A stretch of 64,000 bases of DNA. It comes from Hofstenia miamia (Eukaryota; Xenacoelomorpha; Acoela). The notes beneath the pieces are model-generated. The model did not search any database. It saw only the letters and a list, made by a program, of their open reading frames with translations, and was not told the DNA's origin. Position 1 is the stretch's first letter. Every line of letters starts with the position of its first letter. The stretch lies in contig SCFE01000006.1 of assembly GCA_004352715.1 (NCBI GenBank), positions 1,678,752 to 1,742,751 of the forward strand, written 5' to 3'. Position numbers and translations under genes: made by a program. Positions 20,791 through 33,949 of this stretch are shown here, piece after piece.

Positions 20791-23700
20791 CTAAATAATA
20801 GTTGGCAAATTATATTCAACTCAACTGAATGCATAAACTATGTTATTTCATAACTATACATAATGCTTTAATATAAGAAAATGTGCACTTAAGCATTCTA
20901 TATTTTTAACCCAGCAATCAGCCTAGTAGAACAGAATTGCTTAACACTTTAATTATCCATTTTTTCTGAAATCATTTAATGTACCCTTACTGGAATTCTA
21001 GGTAATAAACAGTTCTGGTAATAATCTAAATGAACATGAAGAAACTCTTTCATATATTTGAGAGGAGTTATCAATATTTTCCAAGACTAAAATTTAATAA
21101 ATAAGAACTTTGTGATAATTTTTTATTGCAATTTTTTGGAAGAAATTTAGAAATAATTAAATAGCAAGTACTTGCAAATATTTGAATGGTTCATTAGAAA
21201 AATATTTAGAATGGATTGATGATAGCTTTCTAGAAACAAAAGTCGGCTACTTTATTTCATTAACCCTATATTCAGTAGGAATTTTTCAGAATCTTAGGTG
21301 GTTTTCTCCAGAAAGCAAAATATTTTAGGGTAGCCATGGGCATAGGCATGGTAAGAATCTATAGATGAATCAATATCAAAGCCTTTCAATATTTCTCAAC
21401 AGGCTTGTTTAAAAATTTTGACAAGGCGCTTTGATAATTTAAAGTAACGCTAGTGGATATAGGGTTAACAAATATAACTTTTCCATTAAAAATAAGTCTA
21501 ACATTTTGAAAACATTTTGAAATTTTAACGTTTATGTTGCTGTTAACACTGATGTTATGTGGATGATAACTAACAAAGATCGTGACTTTCTCTTCAAATT
21601 AGTTAGCAATAAGAAATTTTCTAAAACTGTAGAACATTTTGAATGCTATAGCATAGCAGTTTATGTCATACTATCAGAATTNNNNNNNNNNNNNNNNNNN
21701 NNGATAACTAACAAAGATCGTGACTTTCTCTTCAAATTAGTTAGCAATAAGAAATTGTCTAAAACTGTAGAACATTTTGAATGCTATAGCATAGCAGTTT
21801 ATGTCATACTATCAGAATTCTACACAATAATACTATTTTAATAAACTTAGAAAAACGCTTCTAAAGCAATGATAACAAGAGTCAAATTAATGAGGGAATT
21901 TTGATTACAATTCTTGAAATATTTGAAAATACCAAATACAAAAACGAATGGTAATTAAGCAGATACAATCGAGAATTGCAACAAGGAACTTTGACTGTTT
22001 TTTAATATGTGCACAGATCTTCCAAACCCATTGAGACGTGCCGTGCGCAAAGTCAGAGGTCGCGGGTCCTCTATCATGCAGTGCTTTCAGATTGAGCAGA
22101 CCATTAATAGTTTTTAAACTATAAGGGTTTAAAATTTTTTTATAGGATCATGAAAATTTTTTAAAAATCCCCAGGCTGCTTAAGGTTATTGTGCAAAGAT
22201 AGCTATCTCATTAAAAGTCAAAGTTCAACATGCGACGCTTTTGACAAAATGATTTACATGTATATGGTAAGCTAACATTCGAAGTAAGGTTCTATGTTAA
22301 GTAAGCAATGCTAAGCATACTTTTACAAATTTTAAGATAATCTTACCTGTTGAGAAGCAAGCATTAGTTATTGTAAGCACTTCTAGTGTTTCATTCCTTA
22401 CCATGGCACTCTGGATTAGTTTATAACAATCAGTCTCCTTCATGATAACTTTTTCCATTCTCACAATTTTAAGTGATTTGTGTGATGACAAAATTGATGA
22501 AATGAAAGGTATGTCTTCTTCTGTTAGTCTTACATTTGAAATGTCTAGCATTCTAATTGTGTCATTCTTAAGAAGACCAGTCTTTAATGGTTTATAAAAT
22601 TTACTTCCAAGTATGTTGTTGCTTAAGTTAAGAATCTCCAAAGTTGTATTCGTTGCCAAGCACGTGCTTACAATTGAAGCGTCCTCTTTAAAAAGAATAG
22701 CGTTTCCTGATATGTCTGAACGCAAATACAGTTATTCATGCTTAAAATGAAAGTAATTCTTAAACAACGAAATAATATTTCAATTATATTCCTTCCTTAC
22801 TAAATTACTTTTATTAAAGTTAATTGTTAGTTATGGCACAACTAATCAATTTTTAAAATAATGAATTTTCATCTATTATGACAATTGGGGATTTTGCAAA
22901 ATTTATAAAGGACGAGAGAAGATCGCATATATAGGAAAATAAATTATTTGTAACCATGAACGTATTTGCATGTCTACCTAAATCAATAAGTTTCTGATTT
23001 GATTTGATACTCTTGAAAATCGCTTTGGCACCAGCTTCCAATATCTGATTATCACTTAAGTGTAACGACATAATTGATTCATTCATAATAAGCGACTTTG
23101 CAAATTTCAAGCAGCTTGATGATAAAATTGAATTGTTATCAAGATGTAGTACCTTGCAGCTTGCGTTTGAACCAAGAATTCCACTAAATTGTTCCACACT
23201 GCTGCCGATCTTATTACCATTTAAGATTAAATGTGAAATGTAGGTATTAGTTTCAAGTGCATTCACCAAATATAGGCCTCCTGTTTAAATATTGCTTTCT
23301 TCTCATCAGCCCACATAAAAGTTAACGTGATGAACAAAATAGTGCAAAAAGAAACTTTATAATAAATTAATATTTTCTACAAAATAAAAATTTTATATAA
23401 TAGAATATCACTGACTCTTTTTGAATAAAATTTGAAATTCTGAAAAATACATTCCATTGGAAAGAATAAATATTTATTTATTTACTCGTTCAAAAAATAT
23501 TGTCGATACATCTGTTTTAAGAATTTTGGAGTTCATAATTTAGACCAATAATGAATTTTTAAAAGCAAAGAATAATATTGATTCCATTAAAATAGACATT
23601 AAATTGTCAAAATAGAATTATAATTTCATTAGGAATGTACAATGAAATTATTTCATTTGATCAGCAGCTGAGAAACTGGAAATAGTTATTTGTCTATTAT

Positions 23701-26700
23701 TAACCAGCCTCTAAGGTAGGGATCAAATATATTATTGCTAGAGGAGAAGGGATGAAATTTGCCAAGCAAACTATACGATTGAAGTAGCAATTGAAAGGTG
23801 AGTATATGTGGATTTAAGCAAAGAAGAATTCATTAAGCATCGTGTTTAAGATATTTGATCGAGACGCTGAAGGTACTTTGCAATTGGCTGCAATCTCAAG
23901 CACAAACGACATCCTTATAGCACGGTTCGATCTACGTGATATAGTAGCCTTGAAACTTTTCCATGTGCCTTAACTCCCCAGAGTCTTAGTTTGTATTTGA
24001 TAAAATGGATTGATTTTTGCAGTTTAATCATATTTCCACTATTCATGCAAGAGGGGATTATTAACCATATATTTGATTGCAAAATTACAAACGCAAGCTT
24101 TTTAGTAATATGGGATGTCCACAACACACCATGAGAAATGAAAATTTGTGGCTAGGGTATTTAATTACAATAGTAAAAGAGCACGCTGGAAGCAAGGTCT
24201 AGTACGCACAGAGACAACGGAGCTATAGGGGTAAGTGAAAATTTCTCAATATTGAATGACACCATTTGGATGAGACCCAACTGATAGTTTTTTCAAAACT
24301 TTAATGTTAGTTGCTATAAACTTACAAGTCTTCTGCTAGAAGAAATGGAATGCAGTCCATACAGAGAAGGCGAAGCTAATGGGAGAATTTGAGAAATCGT
24401 AGAATGTCTCTTCACGAAAATAAATTATGATTCCCTCAATTTTTAAGTAGCAATAGCATATAGGTATCAAATTAACAATCTTGTTGGATACAAGAGAAAG
24501 CTCTGACAGGAGGCTTATGAGGATAGCTAGTGATGAGGTTTTGCTTTCTTTTTAAGCAAGGGAGTAAAAAATTATACATTCCATGAATTGTAAACTATGC
24601 ACGTTGGTAGGATTGGGCGAAAAAACTTTTACAATGTGATGAAAGAGAACAATGTCTATTAGGACTACCTTGTCCGTTGAAATGATTACTGCATCATCAC
24701 CATGATTAGAAACTTCTGGCTGGTAACAAATAAAAAAGCTTTGGAATGATGTTGTGACTTCTATATCATGTTTATCGAACGCATGGTCGCAAAGCATCGG
24801 TTGAGGAAACTTGATTTATTGAAATTACCCATAATTACTGCTATGATCTAAATTTAAGTAAAAATCTCAGCATGTTCTTTAAGCTATGTTGTTTGGATAA
24901 GCACAAAAGATTGAGCAATTCTTTCATAATATTATGATCTCAGTTATACACTTCTGCTATAGAGATAGAAGATAAATAAGCTGTCAGAGGTTAAATTAGC
25001 AAATGATACTTAGTAATTCATTGTACTAATAAATGTTGTGACAAAGTTAAGATAAGGAAGTTAGTGAAATAATTGGAAAGTCTTTGTCGTATTTCTAAGA
25101 TAAACAACGAAATATTGATTATTGCATTCATTTTATTGATGGAGCTATTTTGCAGTTTGTGTCGCTTTTGTTGAGAGATTCTACTATACATGTAGATAAA
25201 TTTTATTAATCTAAATTAAAGGATATTTGAGAACTATTGAAAGATTTTAGATTTTGAACAATAATTTTTGTATTTTTCGTAGAAAGCAATATTAACCTTT
25301 CTTGTTAATTCCATTAAATGATAAATCTAGTTCTTCGATTTTCGTATTTCTTTTTATTGCCTCAGAAAACGCTCCCATTTCCTTTGGCAACAGTCCCCGA
25401 TATCTCATTAACAACACAGAATCTCCTAGGTGTTCTAAAATATAACTACATGGTTTGATTTTGGCTTCCATGCAAGCAGCAATGTAAACAGCGCGACAAG
25501 ATCCACCATAAACAATTGCAGGCTTTTTCAGGGATGCTAAAATATTTTAGGACAATGACACGATAAACAAATACATTTAAAGAAGTTATATTTTTACTAC
25601 TGTAGTAATTATAAAGATTTGTAACATTCTTATAGAGATAGTAATTCTTGAAGTGTCGTTTATTTTATGAGATGCACACTTCAGTGATAAGCCATCTTTC
25701 AATCTCTCTTAAAAAGCTAAGTATCCAAAAGTATTCATTCTTTAAATTTCTCCAAATATAATATGATATTTGTTTCATTTTTTCAATTTCACTTATTGTT
25801 AAATGCACTTAATGTTGCCAATTTTTCGATTTCTTAGAAACAACTAGAGTTTTCTTTGAATAAATGTCTTAATAAAATATCAGTCTATTGCAAGATATGA
25901 GTCTAGAGTCTCAGATTAATTGCTAATAGAATCAAATTCATAATTGTAATATGTAGATAAACAAATTTCAATGATATTTATTGTTAAGAAATTTAAAGTT
26001 AAAATTTATTATTATTTAATACAATATTTTTATAATATCTGAACTTTTCAAATTTAATTTAAATAACAAAACGATATATTTTAGGTAATATTGTTTTTGC
26101 CAAAACAAATGCTCAAGATTTGCAAAAGTTTATAAATTCTACTAAATTTAAACGTTGATTGTTATGACGCATTTGTTAATACTTAATAATAACTTCTCAA
26201 AGAGCCAACTAATCCTAGAGTTTAAGTGGAAATTTCTTGGTAGTTTTTACAGAGCTTCATGTAAAATGACATGTTCTTGTTGTTTTATTCAAAACAATTC
26301 ATTGAAATCTAAGCTAAGTAAAATTTAACAATAGTTTTGTTAATATACGAATAAAATTCTTATTTACCTTTATAATTATGCTAGCAGTAAGCATTCTGAC
26401 AGAAATTGTTCAAATTAAATTATATTCTCTAGAGTGGTCTAGTCCGAGTTTAACTTGATCTTCAATTCAGAGTTGTTATGAAATTGTCAAAATAATAAAC
26501 TGCTCAATAATAATTATTATTACATGAATGTTCATTTTTCAGTACTAATTTGACTACAAAAAGTCGAAATTTATAGAAAAAACTTTTAATTGGTAACTAA
26601 AAACATTTTGCACGCACTTAATACTGACGAAAATATAGCAATTTACCAGGTATATCACGTAATTTTCATGTGGCTTAAAATAAATAAATAAATGTGTAAA

Positions 26701-27088
26701 TTTATTTTTAGCAGTATTCCTCTTCCTAGTTTTCATTGGGTAGCTTTTGAAATTTGGAACGGATTAGGAAATGATATTAGAAATGGAAAATTTTTTCAAA
26801 AAAATAGAAAAGAACTAAAAGACATATTTTTATAACATGATTGGATAACCAAGCATGCTAAGCATTCATAGATAAACACCTATATAAATTATATATACAT
26901 ATATATATATATATATGGTCTTCGCGATTTTAGAATTGAAGAGGCAAACAATAATGAAAATGAACGAAAAGTCTATCAAAATTTAATGAAAAAAATGTAT
27001 GTAGTTGGACAAAATTGAATAGAATAAGAAAATTTAAAACTTTATGGATGATTTTATCTATTTGAAGTATAATCTAAAAACAACAATN

Positions 27089-27122
<34 letters not shown>

Positions 27123-28202
27123 TAATACACTAATTTTATCCCAGCCCACATATGTTTTTCCATTTATTTAACAAACTTGGTTTAACCTAGTTGCACGTTC
27201 TGGACATTGCCTAGTGTCTTATTGAATAAATTATTTCCAGCTTTTGCGCATTCTAAGAGATGCCTTAACCTGAACGTAGTAAGAAGTTTACAGATATATT
27301 TCTTAGAATGCGTGTATAAGCCTCACACTAAGCTTTATGTACAATGTTAGGTTATACATGAGGATCTAAGGTATATATAGGGACGCTGAATGCATTTGAA
27401 CTTCTACAGTGCCTCTGTATAACTTTGTATTATAACATAAGTAATGTTAAAGCTTACAACAAGTCTATATTGTGAATTCTGTATCACTTCAAAAAGATAA
27501 ACGCTTAAAAAAATTTTTTACAAGCTACATCCAAATGTCTTTTAGTGATTCAGCTTATATAATGGTTTAAACAAAATATACATTTTTCACTGAAATTTTC
27601 ATTCTTAACGTGAATAATGCTACAGTAAAAAGTTTGCTATAGCTCAATTTACTCAAATGATCATTGTAAGGTGTAAGTGTGGTCTAAGCTCAGGCATACA
27701 TCTAAAGCTATTCATAGCATCTATACAAATAAATTTATATTCATTGACGAAATTTTACAAAATCGCTTTCATCGAAATCGTAGGAACAAGAATCAAGTTT
27801 ACTCAGAAAATTTGGGATGCAAATAAGTACCATAATACTTTCCTAATTTTCATTAAAATACAATTTTAAACACTAATGCACTAAATAAATTGGCCAAATG
27901 CTATTGAATAAAACTAAATACCGGTATTGATAATCGGCAATGCACAAAAAATTGTATATGAATGTATCGAAGTTCACTTTAAAGTACTCATTAAACATAG
28001 TGTGTGAAATAGAATTGTAAAGCTTACTTTCGGAGTCATCACTGAAACAGGTATCTTGATAACTTTCACTGACTTCAATATTGCTTAAGGTTTTACTTTT
28101 TGTTAAGCGATCTGCGTCAGTTGATTTTTCAACTGTACCGATAGTTCTAGACGAATTATCAAGGAAGTCACTTAAATTAATGCTAGTATCTTGTTCGAAC
28201 AT
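20252..28202 (-). CDS. LRRC74-like leucine-rich-repeat protein, five exons
   Basis: Proposed join (minus): 28202-28028, 25536-25297, 23280-22978, 22715-22347, 20790-20252; total 1626 nt, 541 aa. All four introns are GT-AG and phase 1, and the frame stays open across every junction, which is strong support. Residues 1-58 are Ser/Asp-rich and probably disordered. Residues 60-115 contain a 'YIAACMEAKIKPCSYIL' and 'RYRGLLPKEM' segment typical of the region before the repeats in LRRC74A/B. From about 118 to 362 there are RI-type LRRs (NT-x-I-x-x-L-x-L-x-x-N-x-I). The C-terminal exon (363-541) has no sure family; its start has EF-hand-like spacing without a loop. RI-type LRR proteins are generally scaffolds; the function of LRRC74 is not established. 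The gene holds an assembly gap in intron 4. Confidence 0.8.
21564..21820. repeat. Same 118-bp sequence on both sides of an N gap
   Basis: 21564-21681 and 21703-21820 are nearly identical and flank the N run 21682-21702. Most likely the two contig ends overlap and the gap should be closed; it lies in intron 4 of the LRR gene, so coding is not affected. Confidence 0.85.
22347..22715 (-). CDS. LRRC74-like gene, exon 4
   Basis: 369 nt between acceptor TGCGTTCAG and donor CAG|GTAAGA. It opens with D-I-S-G-N continuing the LRR begun in exon 3 (LIDL|DISGN) and encodes about four more RI-type repeats. Confidence 0.85.
22978..23280 (-). CDS. LRRC74-like gene, exon 3
   Basis: 303 nt between acceptor TTTAAACAG and donor TTTAG|GTAGAC. 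Encodes G-G-L-Y-L-V then three or more LRRs (for example SHLILNGNKIG, VLHLDNNSIL, SLHLSDNQIL). Confidence 0.85.
25297..25536 (-). CDS. LRRC74-like gene, exon 2
   Basis: 240 nt between acceptor ATATTTTAG and donor AAAG|GTTAAT. Encodes the conserved pre-repeat segment and the first LRR (KIEELDLSFNGI). This exon is too short to stand out by ORF length; it was found by extending the family pattern. Confidence 0.8.
26889..27120. repeat. (TA)n tracts in intron 1 of the LRR gene
   Basis: Two TA tracts, about 26889-26916 and 27089-27120, the second starting next to an N at 27088. Confidence 0.85.
28028..28202 (-). CDS. LRRC74-like gene, exon 1 with start codon
   Basis: ATG at 28202-28200; the frame runs 58 codons plus one base to donor GAA-A|GTAAGC. 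Exon 2 supplies CA, making a Thr codon. The frame stays open past the donor into non-conserved sequence, so the exon end is chosen from the splice site and phase. Ser, Thr, Asp and Glu dominate. Confidence 0.7.
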
Positions 28203-30438
28203 AATACAACGTATAAAACTATTTTAGTTGGAAAATTTGAAATTTATACAAAAATACACATTCTATATTAGAAATTTTTTAATCAAACTTATTAAAAAAG
28301 CAAGGGGTGGAGTGCTAAATCGTCAGGTTCCAACGCAAATTCTTTTCAGCTAATAATAGAATATTTTGTAAAAAATTAGAAAATTATACGCTCTCAACGA
28401 TAAATTTTTGTAATATTTTGACAATTTCTGGAAAGGTTTGCTTTATTGAAGTCTAAAGATAGCCTTTATTTATTATTTATACTAGGAAACTGCCCATGCT
28501 ATGCACGGGGATTTCAATGGCGTGTATTAGATATTTAATAAATGAATAAACTCTAAACAAACCATGTGGTCTGTTTTTAATATTTTAGATAGAAATAAGT
28601 AATAAATGTGATCAACATATATTGGCAAAATGATTTTTATTCTCAATTTTAGCATATGACACCCCCTAATTCACCATTTAATATTACAAGCACATTCAAA
28701 GCATGGCAACACCTAATGCAAAAGAGCGTATAGAATCACAATAAAATCATGTTTATGACATGAATAGAGCTGAGCAATTGGCATGGTAAAGCCGGTGTAT
28801 CAAATCTTGGAAAATGAGCAGAGCAAGGTAAGTATGATATATATTTTTCCAAGTAAATGTTCTGATAATTTTCTACAGTACATGAATGTCTACTTAATGT
28901 GGTTGCATTTGTGATCACCTGCCATCAGATATTGTGAATTTAAAATTGCTAATTTTTTTAAGCAATACTTCACAAAGACATTAATATTTCTATTTTGCTA
29001 AACTAACAGAAAATATGAAAAACATTAGTAGAGTTTGGAACTTTGGGTAAAGTATATTCTTTAACCTATTCTTGATATTCTTGTAAATGATGTAGCCCTC
29101 TACTGGAAAAAGGTTTTATTTTATGTATCAAATTAAATTTAAATGTAGTCAAAATAAGAAATATAAACGAAATATCGTTACAAATTTCCATTGTTTAAAT
29201 TTCTAAAACAATATATTAACTGCTACAGCTACATACTTACAAAAACATTGTGTACAATGCACACTATAAAATAAATATTAAAATATCAAAGGAATATTGA
29301 TATTATACTAAAGATCTTGTTTGTTGAATGTGTATATTTACAGTTCTAAGAAGTTTCCTATCTTTCTTAAAGTACTTAGTAATAGTATTAATCCAATTTT
29401 ACTGTTTTATGTAATATTTTAATTTCAAAATAGTAGTTAGCTAACGGATTTGGTGTATTGTAACCTATTAGCTAATCCATCAACTTTCAAGTCCAGATGA
29501 TGCCAGATCAGACAACTTTATGAGTAGACCAAACCTAGTTTATGAACTTTTGCACAACACAATCGATTTCCATTTTTACTATATATAAAATATGAACGGA
29601 CCAATTCCATTAAGAGGTTGAGACTTTTGTCGTTTGTCAGCAACTCTAACCGATCATTTTTAAAGCATTAGAGTTGCTGAGCCAAAAGCTGCTTATCATT
29701 TTAAATGAACACTAGGTTTTGATTACATTTTGCACAGCGGGGCATCCAAAAATGTCTTTTTATTGGAAATTGCTGCTTCTTCAAACCACTTGGTTTGATT
29801 CTATATTTATGAATAGGAACTGACACAAAATACAAAAGTTCTGCTATGAGTTCCGGGAAGTTTTTCTCGGAAAAAAACAACGCCAAACTTTCCATTGATC
29901 GTGCTAGACTACTAGAAGTAGAGTGGTAGGCAATTGTTCTACTTGCTGAAAACTCAGTTCGAGCAAAAAATTCAAAATGGTTCACTTTCAAAGTATATCT
30001 AAAATTTAGACATGAAACTAGTATTTTTACGATTTTTAATTTTATCTTTAAGCATTTAACACATTGCTAAAAAATTTTTAGTATTATTTCAAAAACACAT
30101 TTTAAATTGGATATTTGAACAATATAACTTAACATTTTAGCAAAATTTCAATTCATTCATACTATATTCTTCAAATACTATAGACAACATTGAATTTCAA
30201 CGCTGCCATTGATTTCCAGAACTACATCAAGAGCCACATGCGAACTAAAATACACGTTCATATGTTTAAGACTTTAGAAAAGTTGATAAAATTAAAGGTT
30301 AATCAAGCTATTTTTTCATATCTACAAAATCAGGAAACTGTTCAATTTCAATTTTTCATTTCTTTTCCTCATTAAATACTTTCATGAACGTTTGAAAATA
30401 ACTGTTGCAAAGGGAATCTCAAATTTTAATATTAATCA

Positions 30439-30483
<45 letters not shown>

Positions 30484-31061
30484 TATGTACATAAAGCCAC
30501 AAACAATAAAACTTGTTGCTAGAGCTAGATAAGTCAGGATTAGAAATTTGATTGGAGGATTTAAAATTATTTCCAATTTACCCTATTACATTGATCGCTA
30601 TAACTACTTTTTCTACAAAAGTGGAATATTATAGGTGCGATCTAAGAAATACTACAATAACTTGTGTGCGCTTTCTTAAGCAACATTTAAATCTAAGTAA
30701 ATAAAAATAAAATGATAAGTTAATTATCATCTGTTATGCAGCTTCATAAGTAGTTCTTCGAAATAGTCTGAATATTATGAAGATATTAAGAATATTTCAA
30801 TATTATTGATCTACATCACTTAAAGCTTCTTAAACAAATTCTAAGTGTTTAAATACCAGCCACTTCATTAAATTTCGTTAAGTTTAAGTGCCAAGCCCGC
30901 TTAAATTATGTTTAGTAATCAAAATGTAAACACACTTAGAATGTATTTAATTAAAGGCTATCACATTATTGGCGGTAAAGATGAATTAACTTCCATTATT
31001 TACAAATAGCAGGCCAAATGTATAAATGTATTTACAAAATGAATTATTCATTCAAGAAATT
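28203..31061. other. Intergenic region between the LRR gene and NADSYN1
   Basis: The two genes are divergent, so promoters of both should lie here; no convincing core motif stands out. Visible items: a hairpin TGCCCATGCTATGCACGGG at 28491-28509, a 12-bp inverted repeat (CAGCAACTCTAA) at about 29638 and 29670, and a (TA)n tract at 30443-30480. A 96-codon minus frame at 29991-29701 has no recognisable domain and is not called. Confidence 0.5.
30443..30480. repeat. (TA)n microsatellite upstream of NADSYN1
   Basis: About 38 bp of alternating TA, some 580 bp before the NADSYN1 start codon. Confidence 0.9.
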
Positions 31062-31809
31062 ATGGCGACAACAATTTGCTTAGCAGCTGTGTCTCTAAAT
31101 TTGACAGCACTCGACTTCGATCGAAACTATAAGCTTATCCATGAAAGCATTGTGCGTGCTAAGGAAGCTGGTGCGAGCTATAGATTTGGCCCAGAACTGG
31201 AAGTAACTGGTTACTGCTGCGCCGACTCCTTCCTGGAGCCCGACACCGATTGGCATTCACTTCAAATTTTGGCTAAGTTAATGAATGATGACCAATGTCG
31301 TGATATTGTTGTAGATATCGGAATGCCAATAGTTCACAGAGGAGTACGTCACAATGCTCGAGTAATATTTTATAATAAAAGATTAATTCTCATTCGGCCT
31401 AAAATTGCCCTAGCTAACTACGGAAACTATAGAGAAATGAGACATTTTACATCTTGGAAAACTAATAACCAATTAGAAACTTTCTACTTGCCACCTATAT
31501 TGCAACAAATTGATGATCAGAAGACGTGTATGTTTGGAAGTGGATTGATCAAGACGAATGACACATGTATTGGATTTGATATATGTGAAGAATTATGGGT
31601 AGGTTCAAGCATTGGTATACAGCAAGGCATGGGTGGAGCTGAAATCATATTGAACAGCAGCGGTAGTCATTTTCAGGTAAATTTATTATATTTGTGCGTA
31701 GATTAATGAGTCATATTAGCCGCTAAATTAAAATGAATCAATAAAGGGCCTTTATTGATTCATTTTAATTTTAGAATTAAGTAATTCTTCAACAAGAAAA
31801 ATACATTAA

Positions 31810-31866
<57 letters not shown>

Positions 31867-33949
31867 ATTATTATTATCATTGATGTGGTTGTATGGGTAT
31901 TACTCGCGGGCACATCAGGTGCATCCTAAATATGATTTTTTCACAAACTTAAATATTAGGTGAAAAAATGATATATAATTGATATGAATTATGTCTGAAA
32001 TTCTATTAAAATTCTATAAATTAAATATTAGCACTAATAGAAATTTAATTCTTGGATACGGATGGGTATGTGTAAGACAGCAATTTTTGATAGGTGGGTG
32101 CGGCATTAATAAATATACATACAATATATATATAGAAATACATAATGTTAATATATTTTAATGTTCAAGTATTTGTGTTTTTTAATCACATGACGTAGAT
32201 ATATGATTATGTAATTTTATATTTCCCTTGTAAAGAAAATTCAAATACAATTATTTATGTATAAAACGTGAATAATTTTTATCACATATTCTCACCACAA
32301 GCAAGGAAACACACTTACCCATAGATGTGTTCAAATCCCAGAATTCCCAAATTTGCTGATAGGCTTGGGGTTGAATTCACTATATCAAAATGCTACCAAA
32401 CTTGAAGACTAATGTACCTGAATTAGAATTTCATATGTATTAATTATATTTCTATTGCGAAGTTCTTTAGATTGGAAAAAGTTTTTCGCGTGAGATGCTC
32501 GTAAACTCTACAACATTCAAAGTTGGTGGAATATACGGTCTCACAAATGTCCAAGGCTGCGATGGTGATAGAATATATTTTGATGGTGAAACTCTATTTT
32601 CATTGAACGGTAAGGTCACTGCACGTAATGAAATGCACTCCCTTCAAGACTGCCAAATCCTTTATGGAGGATTTGATCTGAATGAAGTACGCGGATATCG
32701 CGCACAACTATGTAGCACAAATGTTCAGGCATCATCAATAGCAAATGTTATCCCTTGTGTTTACGTTGACATCAATTTGTGTAGACCCATTAAGCAGCCT
32801 CTAACTCAAAATTATGTACCAAATTATAATCTGACTCCAAGCATGGAAATAAGTTTAGTTCCCGCCATGTGGTTATGGGATTATTTGCGAAAAAGTAACA
32901 TTCCTGGAGTATTTATTCCTCTGAGTGGGGGAATAGATAGTGCCTCTACTGCGTGTATAGTAATATTCATGTGCAAACGAATATACGATGCAGTTGAAAG
33001 TGGAAATAATTTGGTTCTTAATGATTTGCGAAGGGTGACTCGCGATGAGAACTTCACACCAACTTCTTGGAAATGCATTTCAAATCGTTTACTCGTTACT
33101 TGTTACATGAGCAGCGATAATTCTTCGAAATCAAGTCAAAAGCGTGCGAGTGAACTTGCTAAGGAGATGAATAGCCAGCATCAGACATTTCTCATTACAC
33201 CTGTTGTTAATGCTATGATTTCAGTTTTTACAACGTTCACAAAAAGAATATTAAATTATCGAATCAAAGGCGGCTCTCGGCAAGAAGACATTGCGTTGCA
33301 AAACATTCAAAGTCGATGCAGAATGATACTAGCATATATGTTTGCGCAACTTCATCGTCTGCATAATGGTGAAGATGCTAGTCTTTTAGTTCTCGGTTGT
33401 TCAAACACTGATGAATGTCTACGTGGCTACACCACTAAATATGACAATTCAAGTGCAGACCTCAATTTAATAGGAAGTCTTACCAAGAACCGAGTCAGGG
33501 ATTTTGTGTCATATGCTAGAGAACAGTTGAATTTTCCGATTTTAGACGAAATACTGAATGCAGTGCCTAGTGCTGAACTTGTTCCAAATACACAAGAAGA
33601 TGTCATTGATATGGGGTTTACTTATGATGAACTGGGAAGAATGTCGCTGTTGCGCAAAAATAATCTTTCTGGACCAGTCTCGATGTTTATAAGTTTATGG
33701 CGGGAATGGGATAAGAAAATGACAGCGGTTGAAATTGCTAACAAGGTCAAACAGTTCTTCATTCATTACGCTCTTAATCGACATAAAATGACTGTTGCTA
33801 CGCCATCAGTATTCCTAGATAAGACATGTCCCGATGACCATCGCTTTGATATGAGACAATTCTTATATAACACTAAATGGACTTGGCAATTCAACGAAAT
33901 CGACAAATTATTGGAAAGACTAAATAAGCCCAATCCTGAAACTATTTAA
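31062..33949 (+). CDS. NADSYN1: Glutamine-dependent NAD+ synthetase, two exons
   Basis: Join 31062-31676 and 32471-33949; 697 aa, close to the 706 aa of the human enzyme. It makes NAD+ in the cytosol from deamido-NAD+, ATP and glutamine, the last step of the de novo and Preiss-Handler routes. The N-terminal half is a nitrilase-fold glutaminase with the triad Glu45 (GPELE), Lys114 (IRPK) and Cys175 (DICEELW). The C-terminal half is the synthetase with the P-loop LSGGIDSA and TKYD..SAD, and it ends with the family's NRHKM and FLYNT..W.WQF motifs. I chose ATG 31062 because the conserved family sequence starts there and it numbers the triad 45/114/175 as in human; an upstream in-frame ATG at 31026 would add 12 residues. 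The single intron (phase 0, CAG|GTAAAT to TTCTTTAG) contains a palindrome and a TA tract. ATTAAA at 33984 may be the poly(A) signal. Confidence 0.95.
31725..31771. repeat. Perfect 23-bp-arm palindrome in the NADSYN1 intron
   Basis: 31725-31747 and 31749-31771 are exact reverse complements around a single G, 49 bp after the splice donor. In RNA this would form a strong hairpin near the 5' splice site. Confidence 0.9.
31814..31878. repeat. (TA)n followed by (TTA)n
   Basis: Alternating TA for about 47 bp, then TTA/ATT repeats, inside the NADSYN1 intron. Confidence 0.9.

Noticed and set aside
22297-23269. LRR frames as two separate single-exon genes
   Set aside because: Splice sites and matching phase join them to each other and to exons at 25297 and 28028, so they are parts of one gene.
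24552-24797. Minus-strand 81-codon frame with 'DDAVIISTDKVVLI'
   Set aside because: Faintly like a PIN/transposon-linked domain (SSPDTDVLVL) but too short, without supporting flanks, and inside an intron of the LRR gene; not enough to call.
29701-29991. Minus-strand 96-codon frame ending in CAKCNQNL
   Set aside because: No domain, no splice or homology support; a chance frame cannot be excluded.
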